From Marisa cornuarietis (taxonomy: Eukaryota; Mollusca; Gastropoda; Architaenioglossa; Ampullariidae), in contig SMMW01000622.1 of NCBI GenBank assembly GCA_004794655.1, positions 6,571,501-6,635,500 of the forward strand: a stretch of 64,000 bases of DNA, given 5' to 3'. Below are positions 36,517 through 49,570 of this stretch, piece after piece. The notes beneath the pieces were generated by a model. That model was not told the origin of the DNA. It did not search any database and saw only the letters and a program-made list of their open reading frames with translations. Positions within the stretch are counted from its first letter, which is position 1. Each line of letters starts with the position of its first letter. The position numbers were made by a program, and so were the translations under genes.

Positions 36517-39500
36517 ATAAACAAACAAAAATAAAACAAAAGACAAGCTAACAAAGCTGCCAAGAGCTTAGGACTTTGATTGATTCTTGAATCATAAAAT
36601 CTCAGAAAACGTCGCCTTTGTCCAATCTTGCGTACCGTATCTGCGCCAATAAAAGTCGACAGTCTTTCCTTAAGGACCACTTTAACTTGGCACACGGGTA
36701 AGAGACAAGTTAAGCAGCTTTGGGCGACTGTGGCGGGCAAGTGAGCTGGTCGTGTTTTCGAGTTCGGAAATGAAATCTGGAAAAGGCACCGGACAACAAA
36801 TTGAAGTATTGATTTATGTTCTTATCGCTGTTAGCGCTGACTGTGAGCTCGTGCCCTGCCCGGGCAGATAGGCCGGCCAGGCGGGATGCGTGTAGTGAGC
36901 CGCTATATGACGTGGCCCAAACCCTCCCCTCTTCCTCCCAGCTCCCTACACCACCGTCCCACGCGCGAGGGGGAAGGGGACTGACAGAACTCTTATCAGC
37001 GTCTTGCCTCTCGTCCAAGATCGGAAATGGAAGAAAAGAAATCTGTGAAACAGGAAATTTTCAGCTGTAGCAAAACGTTCTCTTCCACCCTCCCCCTATT
37101 CTACTTCTCCCTCGCGATCTGTCTCAATTTCACAGACATGGCGTTGGTGGGGGAATCCAGCAACTGTAACCATTATTTTTTTCTTTTTTTTATGGAAGCA
37201 AGGACAGCCAAGGAGACGTAGTTTTGAGCTGACCGAACATGTGATGGGCCTGTTGTGCATTTAAAGATGGGGAAATATAGCTGGGAAGAGTTTGGTAGAA
37301 TAGTGTAATCAATTTTACCATGCCTTCTAGGTTATATTGGTATATTTCTACACAGCCGCCATGAACACAATTTTCATTTGCATTCATTTTAATTTCAAGA
37401 ATTGCAAGAGGGAAAACGGAATTCATTTTGTGCAAGGAATCGAAAAATGGCTAAAGAATTTGATACTGGGTACTGCACCGATATGTTTAACCCAAATGTG
37501 GTCTGAATGCTTTCTGACTGCAAAACCTCTGTCGCTACAGACTTTTTGGAAGACACTTCTTATGAATTTTTTTCATTGAATATGATTAAATTACAGACAT
37601 TAACTCCTATGAAGACACCGTTAACTTTTTCTGCCTCGTTTAGCTCAAGCAGAAAATCTAATTTCTAAACGTCTACATTAAAACAGCTAAGAAAAAAATG
37701 AAAGCAGGCACAAGCTAAGGGAAGCAAGAGATCTCGGGTATAAAGGCAGACAAATCGAAATGCTTATGACGTCAAGTCCAGAAACTTCACTACGGGAAGG
37801 CTCCCAAACGACAAACGAAATGGGAATGAAATTTACACGCCATGCCTGCCACTAATTTCACTCCTGGCTGTTCATTCCCCTCCATTCCCATCGCAAACAC
37901 GCCAGACCAAGTGGAAATCCAGCGTGGAGGACAGCGGCGGATAAGGTCGGACGTGGTAGATATTGTTTTTCAAAGCCTCTTGTCTCGGCAGGATAGGACT
38001 TACTAGTGCAAAGACATTGGACGTCTTCTATAGGACTGATTCTGTTTTACATTTCGCTGCTGCGTTTAAATTCCGCTCATTCTGGATCAAGAAAAGCGCT
38101 GCAGAAGATCAGGAAACTGGGTTTCTCGAGAACGCGGGAACAAGCCTACCATAAGCCTCCTTTTTGCGAAGCAGCGGACAAATTAGGCTCTGGAATTGAG
38201 TTGCTTTTCACGGTTTCTGTCCGTCGCCCAGAAACAAGGCTGTTCGCTTCCATGCACACTGTCGTCTGCGCAGGCCCGGTAGTCTGTGATTTTCCAGCGT
38301 GCAGGACCAAAAGCTATGGACACTTTGCTCCATCAAAGACAAAGAAAAGGTACCATTTGTCTTCAGCAGGACGTCGACTCACTCACTTGGGCCCCGTCTT
38401 TTGTGCCTGATTGTAATTTCCGCGACTAGCATCGCATCTCGTCTGAAGCTTGTTTGAAGCCGATTCTGCAACTGTAATTGCTGAAGATTGCTTGGATAAC
38501 TTCCAGGAGTAGGTCATCAGGAACGCAGAAAGGAAACATACTTCTCGTCTAGATAGACTCCTCCTTTCCTACAAAATCACAACCAATGTAACGATTATTC
38601 AAAATGTCATTCTAAATTGAATTTACTCTTGGAGAAATGTTGTTGATGTACATTTGTAGGTGTATCAAAGGGTAATGCAACTGTAGTTTTGCAGTAAATG
38701 TGTCGTCAATGATATCCGTCAGTGTATAACCTGCACAACATACATGAAGATAAATTGCGCCTGTGACGCAAACCTGAGGACTTTGGTTCCACTTCTTTGT
38801 GTATCTAAGGGCAACCAGCAATAAACTAAGCATATCTACAGAAAGCTGGTATTACACTAGGGATGAAGAATGCGACAGAAAAATAAACAAAAAAAAAACT
38901 TCAGCGCAATAAACTGCACTGTCTGTGCTTTGTAGGTAATTTGCTCTGAAAGATTCTTGGGTGGAGCCGAAGACTCGTTGCTTGTATAGAACTCTAATTA
39001 GCAGCCGACCGACACGTGTACATCGCTGGTTCAAACTATCCTTGCGCTAAATGACCCCGCTGATCTTGACACAACCCTGGCATCTTATAGCTAATGAAAG
39101 GCGTTTTAAGGTCTGTGCTTTAAGGACTCACAGCTACTTCGTTATTCCAGCAAGGTATGTTTGTCTTATTGATGACAAGCACTTTTGGTATCGCTCGTCT
39201 GTTGTTGCCGTTGCTAATGTGCTCGCGGGGATCACGCCCTCATACTTTTATGACTCAACGTGGGCATTAACCCAGTGAAAAGAGTTGCTAGTTAACTTAA
39301 GATGTTAGAGTAAAAGGTCAGACCTAGGTCAACGACCCGGGATGGACAAGAAAGAAGGTTTGTCTTCAGCTTCAAACACGCTGTACAGTCATCGTCTTCT
39401 GACAGATGATTAACGCACGTTGACATATTGCTAACATTCTCCACCACTATGTCTTCCACATTTTTACATCTGAGTGTATGTTAGAGGACTAAAGCAATTC

Positions 39501-40471
39501 CTTATAAGGAAACTGGTCATAATTTCAAAAATCCCTCTCTACTTGATGTACAAGCACATTTGTAGAAACAGACACGAAAATTGAAGGATTTTGATGTTTG
39601 TGGTGATATACTTTATTTGCTGGCTACCTGTAAAACACATGTCTGTCTGTTCCGCTGCATGTGCAAAGAAGAGAGTACTGCTAACGCAACCCCGCACAGA
39701 ATCTTGTAACCTGCACAGTCCCCCTCCGGACTCACACCCAACCCTTCTATCTCAGCAGGGCTTCGCTTCACTGTTTCACGGAAATATGGCAGTCTGTAAC
39801 TCTCCCTGAGGTGCAGCTTCGGGTGAACATTAAATCAAACATCGTCTGTGTCTATGCAGGTCATTCCTCACGGACCCCTTCGACGTTAGCGTTCCTTCCG
39901 GACGTGCAGTCGCAGTCCACAGCTCGCGGGTGAGCAGACCGCACGTTGAAAGCCCGAACAACTTGCTTCGCCGATCAACGTGAACAGGAGACCTGTTTGG
40001 TCGCCTACAGCAGGAAAATGACATTACCTTCGGAAGATGGCAAACCCTTTATGCTATTTATAAATACCATTACTTGGATGGAGTATTCTATGGCGAATAT
40101 CTACATCATTGCTTCAAGACTCATGCTCAGAATAGCAACTACTTCTATTGCTCGAACCACCAAGTCGAGATGGTATTGGAGGGAAAAACACGTCTAAGTG
40201 AATAATACCGACTGATATAGTAATATTGATAAAATGCGGGATAATCTTAGGAAGATGATTATCTTCATGTTCTGTGTAGGCAACAGGACAAACAGATTGA
40301 TAAGCTGTATACTGGGACATAATTGTCATATTCATTGCAGGCTAGGAAATATCTTTGACAGCACAAGCTCGTGAAAATACAACCAGAAACTCATCATCCA
40401 TTCGATGACAGTTCAAAATTACCATCGAACACATCTAGGGGACTTTATGCATATTTACTCTTCCCACTCAG

Positions 40472-40680
40472 TGACGTGACAGTGCACACCCTCTTCGTCC
40501 TCCAAAACACCTTGTGACAGTCTACACTTAACTAATCAGCCACCCTAAATTGCCTGACATTACACACCCGACTAACCATTCGGCCCAATTACGTGACAGT
40601 ACACACCCAACTAATCATCCACCCCAGCTAGGTGACAGTCCCACCCAAACTCCAACTACGTGACAGAACACACCCACGTG
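40472..40680. repeat. Degenerate minisatellite, unit about 40 bp, six units
   Basis: The block (A)CGTGACAGTACACACCCAAC, then TAATCATCCACCCCAACT, recurs in diverged form with starts at about 40472, 40513, 40553, 40591, 40630 and 40658. Spacing is 38-41 bp, with the fifth unit shortened to 28 bp. Confidence 0.8.
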
Positions 40681-40779
40681 AAATCTCACGTTTCTTTCCT
40701 TCCCCTTTAACCGTAGCTTCCCCTTCCCCTTCACCCGATTCACCAACCATATCTACCCCTTCCCACATCTCCTCCCTTG

Positions 40780-41050
40780 GGCAGGGTATCGATACCCCGG
40801 GATCCCCACGCACTTGTGGCCCTGTTGCAAGGCCGCTGTATCGATGGCACTCGCGAAGCGTGCGCGTGCTGGTGCCGCGTGTCTGCAATCAGTGATTGAT
40901 TTCTGTCCACGCGCGCAGTGAAGCATGCTAACACACGTGTAGCGGCCTCCGCCTTCATTCCGCTACAGCGCCCCCTGGATGGTGGCGGGAGGGCTGCCCA
41001 CAGCACCGCGGAAGGTTCGAACATGGCGTCTCCTCATGCTTCAGTAGCGT
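40780..41050. promoter_or_regulatory. CpG-rich block with a DRE-like palindrome and CTCF-like site
   Basis: The block is GC- and CpG-rich within AT-rich sequence. It opens with the 14-bp palindrome GGGTATCGATACCC (40784-40797), whose core TATCGATA is the DRE/BEAF-type element known from insect promoters. GCGCCCCCTGGATGG at about 40967 partly matches the CTCF core in reverse. Function is only inferred. A 94-codon minus-strand frame across it has no recognised domain. Confidence 0.3.
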
Positions 41051-42858
41051 CAGCTACTTTATGACAGGAAGTGTCAAGCCGCATGCACTTTCTGAGCATT
41101 TTCCTTTGTTGTCCCCATTTTCTTCAGAATTGCATGATTGCGTATTATTTCGCATATATATATATATGTGTGTACAGGGTTGGTGTGTGTAGGGGTGTAT
41201 GTGACAGTGTATGTGAGAGAGTATGTGTGTGTAGAAGTGTGTGCAACAGTGCGTAAGATAGTGTGTTCGCGCGTGTCTTCACTTTGTTTTTGAATCGATT
41301 TCTCTCTCTCTTTCTCCTTCTTCATTCACTATTTCTGTCTTTTGTCTCCTGTTTTTTTTATTTGTGATTTCCGTTTCTTTCGATCTTAAAGTCTCTGTCA
41401 GATTCTGTCTCTATTTCCACTCGTGCAGCACACACTCTCATTATATGTATGCAGTTGTGTATTTATATTATTTCTCTGTCTCGAACAGTCCCTCTACTTC
41501 AACCTCTACCACTCTGCTAGACCTACCCGAAGCTCAGATACACATATTTCTATATAAATAAGCTCCTGTATGAAACTAGAACAGAGAGAAGAAAGATTTG
41601 TTGGTTTCTCTTGCACTTTTCGTAGCGAACAGTTTCTCAAACAAGGAAACAAGTCTAGAATATTTTTTTTTGAAAGAGCTCTCTTAAAATTAACATTTGC
41701 AGCTGGCTGTACACTAATTTTTACGCAAACAGGAGATTTCCTCTAATAGAAGATGAAGGAGAACTTGAAGAAAGCAAATAAAGATTCCGATTTTCTGTTC
41801 TTCGAGTTCATATCTCCAGCACTGGCTCTATTGATCATCTAGACGAATTAAACGATGCTTGTGTCATAATGAAGGCAGAAGAGGAAGAAGAACATGTTCA
41901 TGTACGTGTTTTCCTGTGTTAATTGAGGGCCACGGGGTTGAAGAATGGGTCATAGGAAAAGAAAAAAAAGAAACTGAACTCTGTTGCGTAGGCCATCGAT
42001 TGATCACAGGGGTTTAAACACACTCGTCTATATACAGAAAGGTGAAGAACTACAAAACTAATTGACGACAAATCATAAAAATAAATAAATAAAATAAACA
42101 AATAAAGAAGCCAGAAAGCATTGTTCGTCAACTGACAATCTCAGTCTGGAAGTCACAAGTAAACATCGAATAAAAAACTGGAAGATTGTGACATTTGTGT
42201 TTCTGATTTCAAATGGGTTATTTCTAAAATTGTGGTTTATTTATGCTATCAAGTGGTCTATGTACAAAGATGACAAGGATTCTGATAAAACAATAGCAAT
42301 ATGAACGTTAAAAGGGATGGCTGGAAAATATACTTGAGAGGAATCATCCCAGTTTGTATGTACTTTAATTTGAAACAAATTAACAGAAGAGTCTTTTTCT
42401 GCGTCGAGCCAGAAGCAAAAGAATCAGCAAATGCCAATGGCCTAGGAAGATAATCGGCTTTTGGGGGGAAGGGGACAAACTTCATGCTGAGGATCTCCCT
42501 CGTCTCCAAATCTGGAATCAGTTTATTATGTCCACCTTAAAGTGCTTAGTTGAAGCAAATTTAGAAGTGGTACTTGAAACTAATTTTAAAGCGTTCACAC
42601 ACGTTGTATTAAGACTTAACTTATTTCAACTTAAGACCTAAAGGTTTTTAAAATTAGAAATATGTTTGCAGCTAACCATTCTAGGAGACAAAAATAAAGA
42701 AGCAGGTTCCTGTTTAAATACACTCCCAACCAAGTGTGTAACAGAAGAAAACGCAAACAACATTCGGAAGGGAAAATAGCAAAAGAAGTCAGTTGATTAT
42801 AGTGCCAGCAATGACATCTGCTCTCAGACTGTGTCCCGTACATATCCCACTGTTACAC

Positions 42859-42859
<1 letters not shown>

Positions 42860-42889
<30 letters not shown>

Positions 42890-42892
42890 AAG

Positions 42893-42922
<30 letters not shown>
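42860..42922. repeat. (AAG)21 microsatellite
   Basis: Uninterrupted purine trinucleotide tract. Confidence 0.97.
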
Positions 42923-42923
<1 letters not shown>

Positions 42924-43399
42924 TCAGAATTTTCTTCTTGTAATGTAAATGTGTAAAAGTGTAAATGTTTTTTATTCCAAGCTAATGCAAACATACAAAT
43001 GTTTGAATCTTGTGATCATGTTTAAATGAGTACGGAAATGCAGCAGATGAATAATGTTAAAGAAATGAAACAAACAAAGATTTTTAGTATAAGGTAAAAA
43101 ATGGTGAAAGGAATGTTCCAAAAGTGTTCTAGCCCAGAAAGGCGTATTCATAATACAAACTCAATACAGTGTTATTATTCATAAGAATACAAACACTATC
43201 CAGAAAATGCATACAGAATGTGAGCCGCATAGCCCTATAAACAGCTTTGCTAAATAATGACATTAGTTAACTCATGGTATTGCGGCACAAACATTATTAA
43301 TATCTTAGGCATCATTAGTATCGTTGTTACGCTTTCCTTTCTCATATAACACAGTTTTGTATTTCCTTTGATTTATCTTTTATCTGTGTACGTTTGTGC

Positions 43400-43490
43400 A
43401 AGCTTTGTATGGGTGAACTGTTGATTGTGTATAGTTAAAATTTCTCCATGCCCCTCATGGGGTGAATGAATAAAATAAATGTCAAAATAG
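43400..43490 (+). mobile_element. Possible LINE 3' end
   Basis: CATGCCCCTCATGGGGTGAA followed by TGAATAAAATAAATGTC gives a CCCC-TCAT-GGGG hairpin plus AATAAA tail. This is the same design as the stub at 21245-21303 but a different sequence. No coding remnant is recognised upstream. Confidence 0.35.
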
Positions 43491-44110
43491 ACATGGGGGT
43501 GCCTTTCTTAAAAGCTCCCCCTGCCCACCAGAACAAACATGCACTCCTTTCCTTTTAGATGCACTGCCACTAAACCTGTATTGAGAAACTTTACTAAGTG
43601 CAGTTTCCTAAGGAACTGTGCTAACTGAGGAACACACAATATCTACAAAGCCCAGGGTTTGCTGGCCGATATCATAAATTTAGGTTTTACAAATGTACCA
43701 ATGGTCTTCAACAATGGGGAACATAGGAGGCCAGGCATTTTCGCTAAAGTCAATATACCAGAAAGATTTTATGCACAAATGTGCTTTTAAAAGATAAATA
43801 CTACAAGAGTGATAGTTGCACAGGGCACAGGGTGAGGCAAAGCAAACATTAATGCTTGGAATAGTTAGGGTGCTGAGGGAGACAGCTATTTTGGTGGAGC
43901 ACACTGAGCACAGATTAGACAAAATGTGTTGGATATTCAGCTCCAGTGCTGATAAGGGCCAATAAGAGGCTAGGCTTTTTAGGCTGGGTGTGGTTAAAAC
44001 ACTGGTAAAGCTGTTCGTTTTAATGTTTCTATCTAATCCTGTCAGAATGGTACATATGTTAAAACTTATACTGCTGTCACCACTATACAGCTGCAATGGA
44101 TGTTGATACA

Positions 44111-44230
44111 GTGCCCCCTTCCATTTCTGACAGTGACAAAGTGCAAGTTCAGACTTACAAATACACCGGAGTGCCCCCTTCCATTTCTGACAGTGACAAA
44201 GTGCAAGTTCAGACTTACAAATACACCGGT
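44111..44230. repeat. 60-bp exact tandem duplication
   Basis: The unit GTGCCCCCTTCCATTTCTGA...ATACACCGG occurs at 44111-44170 and 44171-44230, differing only at the last base. Being a multiple of three, it repeats a 20-residue peptide in an open frame that has no other support. Confidence 0.97.
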
Positions 44231-44783
44231 AAACTTAAATAATTTCCTGTGTTTATATATTCATACATTATATTTCTTGCTTTTGGTATGTAAATTACGT
44301 GATTTTTAAGTCTAAATAATTTTTTTGTTAATGTTGCCCAATACGTGTTATAAGTATAATGAATTATTATTAATTTCATGCAGTCCTGACGGTTTTTGTT
44401 CCCTGAACTCAAGTGAAAGTACTATAGTGCAGGATGTACAAGTTTGGACAAAGTATTACTGAAATATTAGTGAAATAGTTTCTTTCCCCTCTCTGAACTC
44501 ACTGTAAACGCACTGTAGAGGATAAGCTTAAGCTGAGACGGTTAACTCAAATAAAATTGCTACAAATTTAAGTTTATAGCATCATTGCTAAAATCTTCTC
44601 AGAAACTGTACAAAGAATACCTGTCACAAGTCATCCGTGAAAAGCTGAACTTATCTAAGTGTAGTATTTCTAATGGTCAGTACTAGTTGGAAATGATCGC
44701 GCAGCTATTTTCCAATGCATATAGTCAATAATCGATCACAATTACTTCTAAAAGCGTTCAGAAAAATTTCATGTCTTTAATTT

Positions 44784-44789
44784 TTTATT
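44784..44789 (-). terminator. AATAAA polyadenylation signal candidate
   Basis: On the minus strand AATAAA lies about 80 bases after the stop codon of the candidate terminal exon at 44869-45148. Confidence 0.4.
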
Positions 44790-44868
44790 TCTTTTTACAA
44801 TTGGTTAAGATATTTCTCAACGAATGTTTCGTTTCTTTTACTTAATGTTCAGCTGAAGCTTACAAAAT

Positions 44869-45148
44869 TTAACAAAATCGACTCGTGGTAACCATAACAG
44901 TGGTGGCGTCGTTCTTTGTCGTCTGCTTCGTCTGCAATCTGAACATCTTCATCTGGTATTTGCGGGTTTGAGTCCCCACACATTCCTCATAAGTATGGCT
45001 TAGTTCTTCAAGACTATGGAGTTTAACATTAAAGTTTGCTGCTGTAGCAAAACAATTTAATATCTTTTTAAGGAATTCGATACAATGCTCCGATCTCATT
45101 GTTTGCATGCTTAGCTTCGATTGACTCCGGATAAGACGTAGCAAGTAA
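44869..45148 (-). CDS. Candidate terminal coding exon of an unrecognised nested gene
   Basis: On the minus strand an outstanding acceptor (TCTCTACCCCTCCCCCCAAC, then AG) ends at 45149. After one split-codon base there are 92 codons and a stop: YLLRLIRSQSKLSMQT..., CIEFLKKILNCFATAANF, ...LEELSHTYEECVGTQTRKYQ, ...TSRFC. The first two thirds look like an amphipathic helical protein; the last 20 residues are rich in Thr. AATAAA follows at 44784-44789. I do not recognise the protein, and no upstream exons are found. It may be the end of a real gene lying inside the ChAT intron, an alternative 3' exon of the locus, or chance. Confidence 0.35.
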
Positions 45149-47007
45149 CTGTTGGGGGGAGGGGTAGAGATTTTGTAGTACTTGTTGATTACAGGTGCAA
45201 ATGGCCAATTCTAAAATTAGATTTAAAATAAACAGTTGTGTTTGAGGGGCTGAAATTTGCAGACTGTATTTATATTGTCACTACCTACAAAAATATGAGT
45301 ATAGCCTGGACAACTCTGGTCAGTCCCTTCATGTTTTACAAGATAGTCTAGAAAACCACAATGGTGCTGCATACTACGTATGTTGCAAGGTGGTATACAT
45401 TCTGTCTCTAGCTCTATATTATATTTGCCAGTATTCAGGTGTCTCGTAGTTAGAAAGCTTGTGGTCAGAAATCATTTAAATTCCCAAAGATGGAACTTTC
45501 AATGCGCCCTTGACTGATAGACAACCCACAACTGGTAGACAACCCACAACTGGTAGAACACCCACAGATTTGGGAACCATTCGTGAAAACTGCTTGAATG
45601 AGGCTATTAAAAAGTTTGAAAAAAACCACCTTTGGTGAATATAACCCAGTAACCATAATAGTTTAATAGTCGCAGACAAGAAGCTGAAGAAATTTTGTTA
45701 ATACAGTATCAGCAGCAAACACTTTCAGAAATAAACAAAATGTCTAAAGTATTGCCAGTCTGAGATTTCTCCTGTCTAATGATATGAATTGCCAAACTTT
45801 CAGAACCCCGAACGTCTCTTTAAGACACAGAGAGAGCTGAAGGAAGGGAGGGACAAAAAGAAGAGACTGGAAATAAAGAGAAGTAGGCAAAAGTGTCAGA
45901 AGAGGGAGAGTGTACGTACTTTACGAAGCCGTTCACTTTGAAAAGTACTGCGGGTTGGAGTGAAGACGCCGGGAGGAAGACATTGGACTGCAGATATTTC
46001 ACAGACACGCTCACGCTGAATGCTTATGAATACGGCCCAAGGGCAGGCAACACTAGCCTGGCCCTCGTGATGCCGCGAGTGCCGTATCACCAGACGGGTT
46101 GTTCCAGAAGTCAATCTGCTCATCAATGCAAACGTGCGGTCATAGGAGGTCCACGTAGATGTCCCGATATCTCGCTTCCCCTTTCTCGAGACGTGGCGGT
46201 GTTGTGTGTCATCTCAAGGGAAAACATGAATTTCATTACCGCCTGTCGACTGGCGGAAGGGGTTTTTTTTTTGCTGACAAAGCTGTGTTCGTGCGAGCGT
46301 GCATGCGTGTGGGCATGTGGGTTTGAGTGCGCGCGGGTCGAGTGGTCTCCACAGATTTTCAGTGGGACCAAACCTTACACCCTTTCCCCGTCGTGGCGTG
46401 CAGCTCACGAGCCATCAAATACTATAGAGACAAGTGTAGATTTATTCTCCCTGTTACTTATATTGACAGTCTCTCTCAAACCGTCTGATAGGAAACAAGT
46501 GTCAAATTATTTACGTACCCGATTTTATTAGTCTTCTAAGTTGTCAAACACAGCCCTTACCACTTGGAAGGCGCCTTGAAAAAAGCCACCAAGTTCCCCG
46601 CCCGCCACAGTTGCAATCCAAGAAACTGCGACACGAAGAGACTAACGACTGTACGACATATTTTTTCCTTTGCATGTATGCGAATAAACAGAAAGAAAAC
46701 AAAAAAAAAAAAAACTGAGTACTTGCGAGGGCGCGGGAGCGGTTTGATAGTTCGATCTTAAGGACAGGTAGGGTTTGTGTGTGATGTGAGTGAGGGCGTG
46801 CCAGATGTGTCAGGATGTAACGACATTGTGGATATGTAACGTGTGCTCCTTTTTAGGAAAAACAATTTAATTAGTATTCAACCTGAGGTCCATAAAGAAG
46901 CCTACAAAAGCAAGGGGTGAAGATTTTTCCTCTTTATTTGAGAAAGTAATGGTCGGGGGAAGGAAGATTTCGACGAAGCATTATCCGTGAAAAAAGGAGG
47001 TAAATAC

Positions 47008-47009
<2 letters not shown>
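45149..47009 (-). other. Large intron, segment with an 18-bp repeat and a long unsupported frame
   Basis: 45520-45570 holds about 2.5 copies of an 18-bp unit (TAGACAACCCACAACTGG). A 212-codon plus-strand frame at 45893-46531 is the longest open frame outside VAChT that is not made by a repeat, but it has no recognisable domain and crosses a GTGCG-type simple stretch. Confidence 0.4.

Positions 47010-47010
<1 letters not shown>

Positions 47011-47102
<92 letters not shown>
47011..47102. repeat. (CTTT)23 microsatellite
   Basis: Uninterrupted pyrimidine tetranucleotide tract, followed by three CACT units. Confidence 0.98.
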
Positions 47103-47103
<1 letters not shown>

Positions 47104-49482
47104 CACTCACTCACTGAGAAAAACACCACCCACAACTATTACTTAGCATAGTCTGATTTCTGTATATTGCAATGAAAATTACAGATTATTCAGAAATTTC
47201 TAGTTTGCATTGATGTCTTACTTTTATGACTAGTGTTGCTTTAGTATGCTGTCATAATGGTTTGAGATGAAGAGTGCACCCTGATACCAGTAAACGTAAT
47301 AAACCTTTTATAAATGGTTATTCTGCCAAAATATACTAGATGTTGGTCGTGAATATATTTGTACTTCTACATAGATATGTGCGCCAGCTTCAGCGAATAA
47401 AGAAGTATTGTCATTATCATTATCATTATCATTCTCTCTCTCCCCCATTCTCACTTTTCGACCTAACTAAATATTGAAAAAGTCAGTCGTCAATATAACA
47501 ACATTCATAAATATAAAACAGGTGCTAAGTATGGAGCGTGCGTTTTGCGTTGTGTACAAGTTCACATGTGCGTGCAAAAGGTAGGTGATGTAGGGATATA
47601 AACAATATGCACGTTAATGTGCATACTACCCCATCTCTGGACAGGTCTTTGTGTCTGTGAACGTTCAAAAGTATGTCCGACTGTCAGTTTTATTAGTGTG
47701 TTCAGATGTGCAAGTTTGTTTTTGTTTGGGGGTGTATGTGTACTTGAGTGTGTGGTCGCTTGCTTATTCATTTATTTACTATGCATAAATATCAAACGTT
47801 TGAAAAACGTGTTCAAATTATCAAATTCCTGTTTTATTCGTCATAATGTGCATCTGCTTGTTTGTGGATTATTAAACAAAATTCCTACAAAATAAAATGT
47901 ACAAACTGACATCTTCGGTTTCTCTAAAGACTCTGAGGAACAAATAATCAGATTTTTTCAGCTAATAGCTTTCAGTTTCTGTCTAAAACGCTTGGCAGTC
48001 TACCCAAGTAACAGAATAACAGAATTTATTCTTGCTTTTTATCAGCCAACTCAAAAACAGTGACCAGCAGGAAATTCATTAAACTATGAATAAGCAACTT
48101 GCAACCCCTGATCAGCTCTTCTAGTGTTTTTCACAATGAAGTGAAATGTTACCTCAATTATTTTATTACTTTTCTCTTATTTTTGAACAATTTTGAAAGA
48201 AAATCTGTCCCAAACTGAGAAACTGACAAGCGCATACATTTACGAACCAAACATTGTAATGTTAATTTATTTGGATGCAATGGTGGGACATTAAAGGTCT
48301 GCCCCAGACAATCTTCTGTGTTATTGACGTGTTAACCCACGCGAGAAGGTGTTCCTGTCTGAGAGAAGATTTGACACTCCTCCGCGACATTTTATCCCTC
48401 TGAGAAAAATTAGGCCACAGAAGGGGAAATTATAAATTATTGTGTTTTCCGATCATTTATGCCGTCTTGTGTTCCTTCGATCAACTTGCGAGCGGCCTGT
48501 CTTAACAAGATCATAGGGTAAACATGCAGTTACGCTTCGCGCAGTCTCGATCGTTATCGCTATCGCTGAAAATATCAGAGGTTGTATTTATTGTATTAAG
48601 GAGAATTTAAGACGTGACTGTGCATGCCTGCCAACGGCACAAATGTTGTGAGTGTACTACTCTCACCTTCTCTTATTTCTAAAAAAAAATCAAGCTAGTT
48701 ATTAGAAACTACATATTGTTAAAAAATCTGGTTTGTGCACAGGATTTAAAACAAACGATCATCGCAGTGACAAATGTAGGGAGTGTGCGATGGGAATAAG
48801 TAAGAATTTGTTATGTTATAAACAAGGAGTTTCTTGGGCGATACCCGTGTCATAGAATATGATCATCTTTTACACACATCAACATAGTAAAGGAAGAACG
48901 GAAAAGTCAGAATCATCCTTTCAGATCGATGTTAGTAAAGGAGGAACGTGTACGGACTTAAAACACACCACTTTCTTTCTTTTTTTATTTTTGCCTTAAT
49001 TTTTTTTCTTTCTTTCTTTGTGTTTATTTCTTTATCAATTTTTAGTCTTCCAATTTATGTTTCATTTACGGTTTCACTATCTACCCGTATCATTTATATT
49101 TAAAATGGAATATGGTAACCAGATGAAGGAACAGTTTTCCTAGAATCCGTGTTTGTGACGAGGTGATTGACGGTCAGACAAACAGACAAATCACGCGGTG
49201 TTGATCTCAGCACCAAAATGCAAATGCTCATTATGGCCTGTCACGCTCTCACAGAGAGAGAGAGAGGGAAAAAAATTAATGAATTTGGAGGAACATAATT
49301 GGCACAACAGTCTACAAACAGTGTTTGTTTCCAAAGCACGGGCAAACGCTTTTTTCTCAAACATCCATAGATCATCTGACTGCTGCAACTTGATTTTGTT
49401 GATTGATTTCTCACTGTCTACTTCTGTTCGATCTTCCGCTGCCTGCCAAACAGACCAGGATTAATTAATATCTGCAATGTCG

Positions 49483-49483
<1 letters not shown>
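47103..49483 (-). other. Intron segment, nothing recognised
   Basis: AT-rich sequence with a short CATTAT repeat (47413-47434) directly after GAATAAAGAAGTATTGT, which may be another LINE/SINE tail. Confidence 0.4.

Positions 49484-49566
<83 letters not shown>
49484..49566. repeat. (AC)41 microsatellite
   Basis: Uninterrupted AC dinucleotide tract. Confidence 0.98.

Positions 49567-49570
<4 letters not shown>

Larger units (their letters stand above)
36517..42859 (-). other. Large intron, segment with minisatellite and a CpG-rich block
   Basis: Contains a 40-bp degenerate minisatellite (40472-40680), a GC-rich block (40780-41050) and TG/TC-rich tracts (41155-41310). No gene is supported. Confidence 0.5.
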
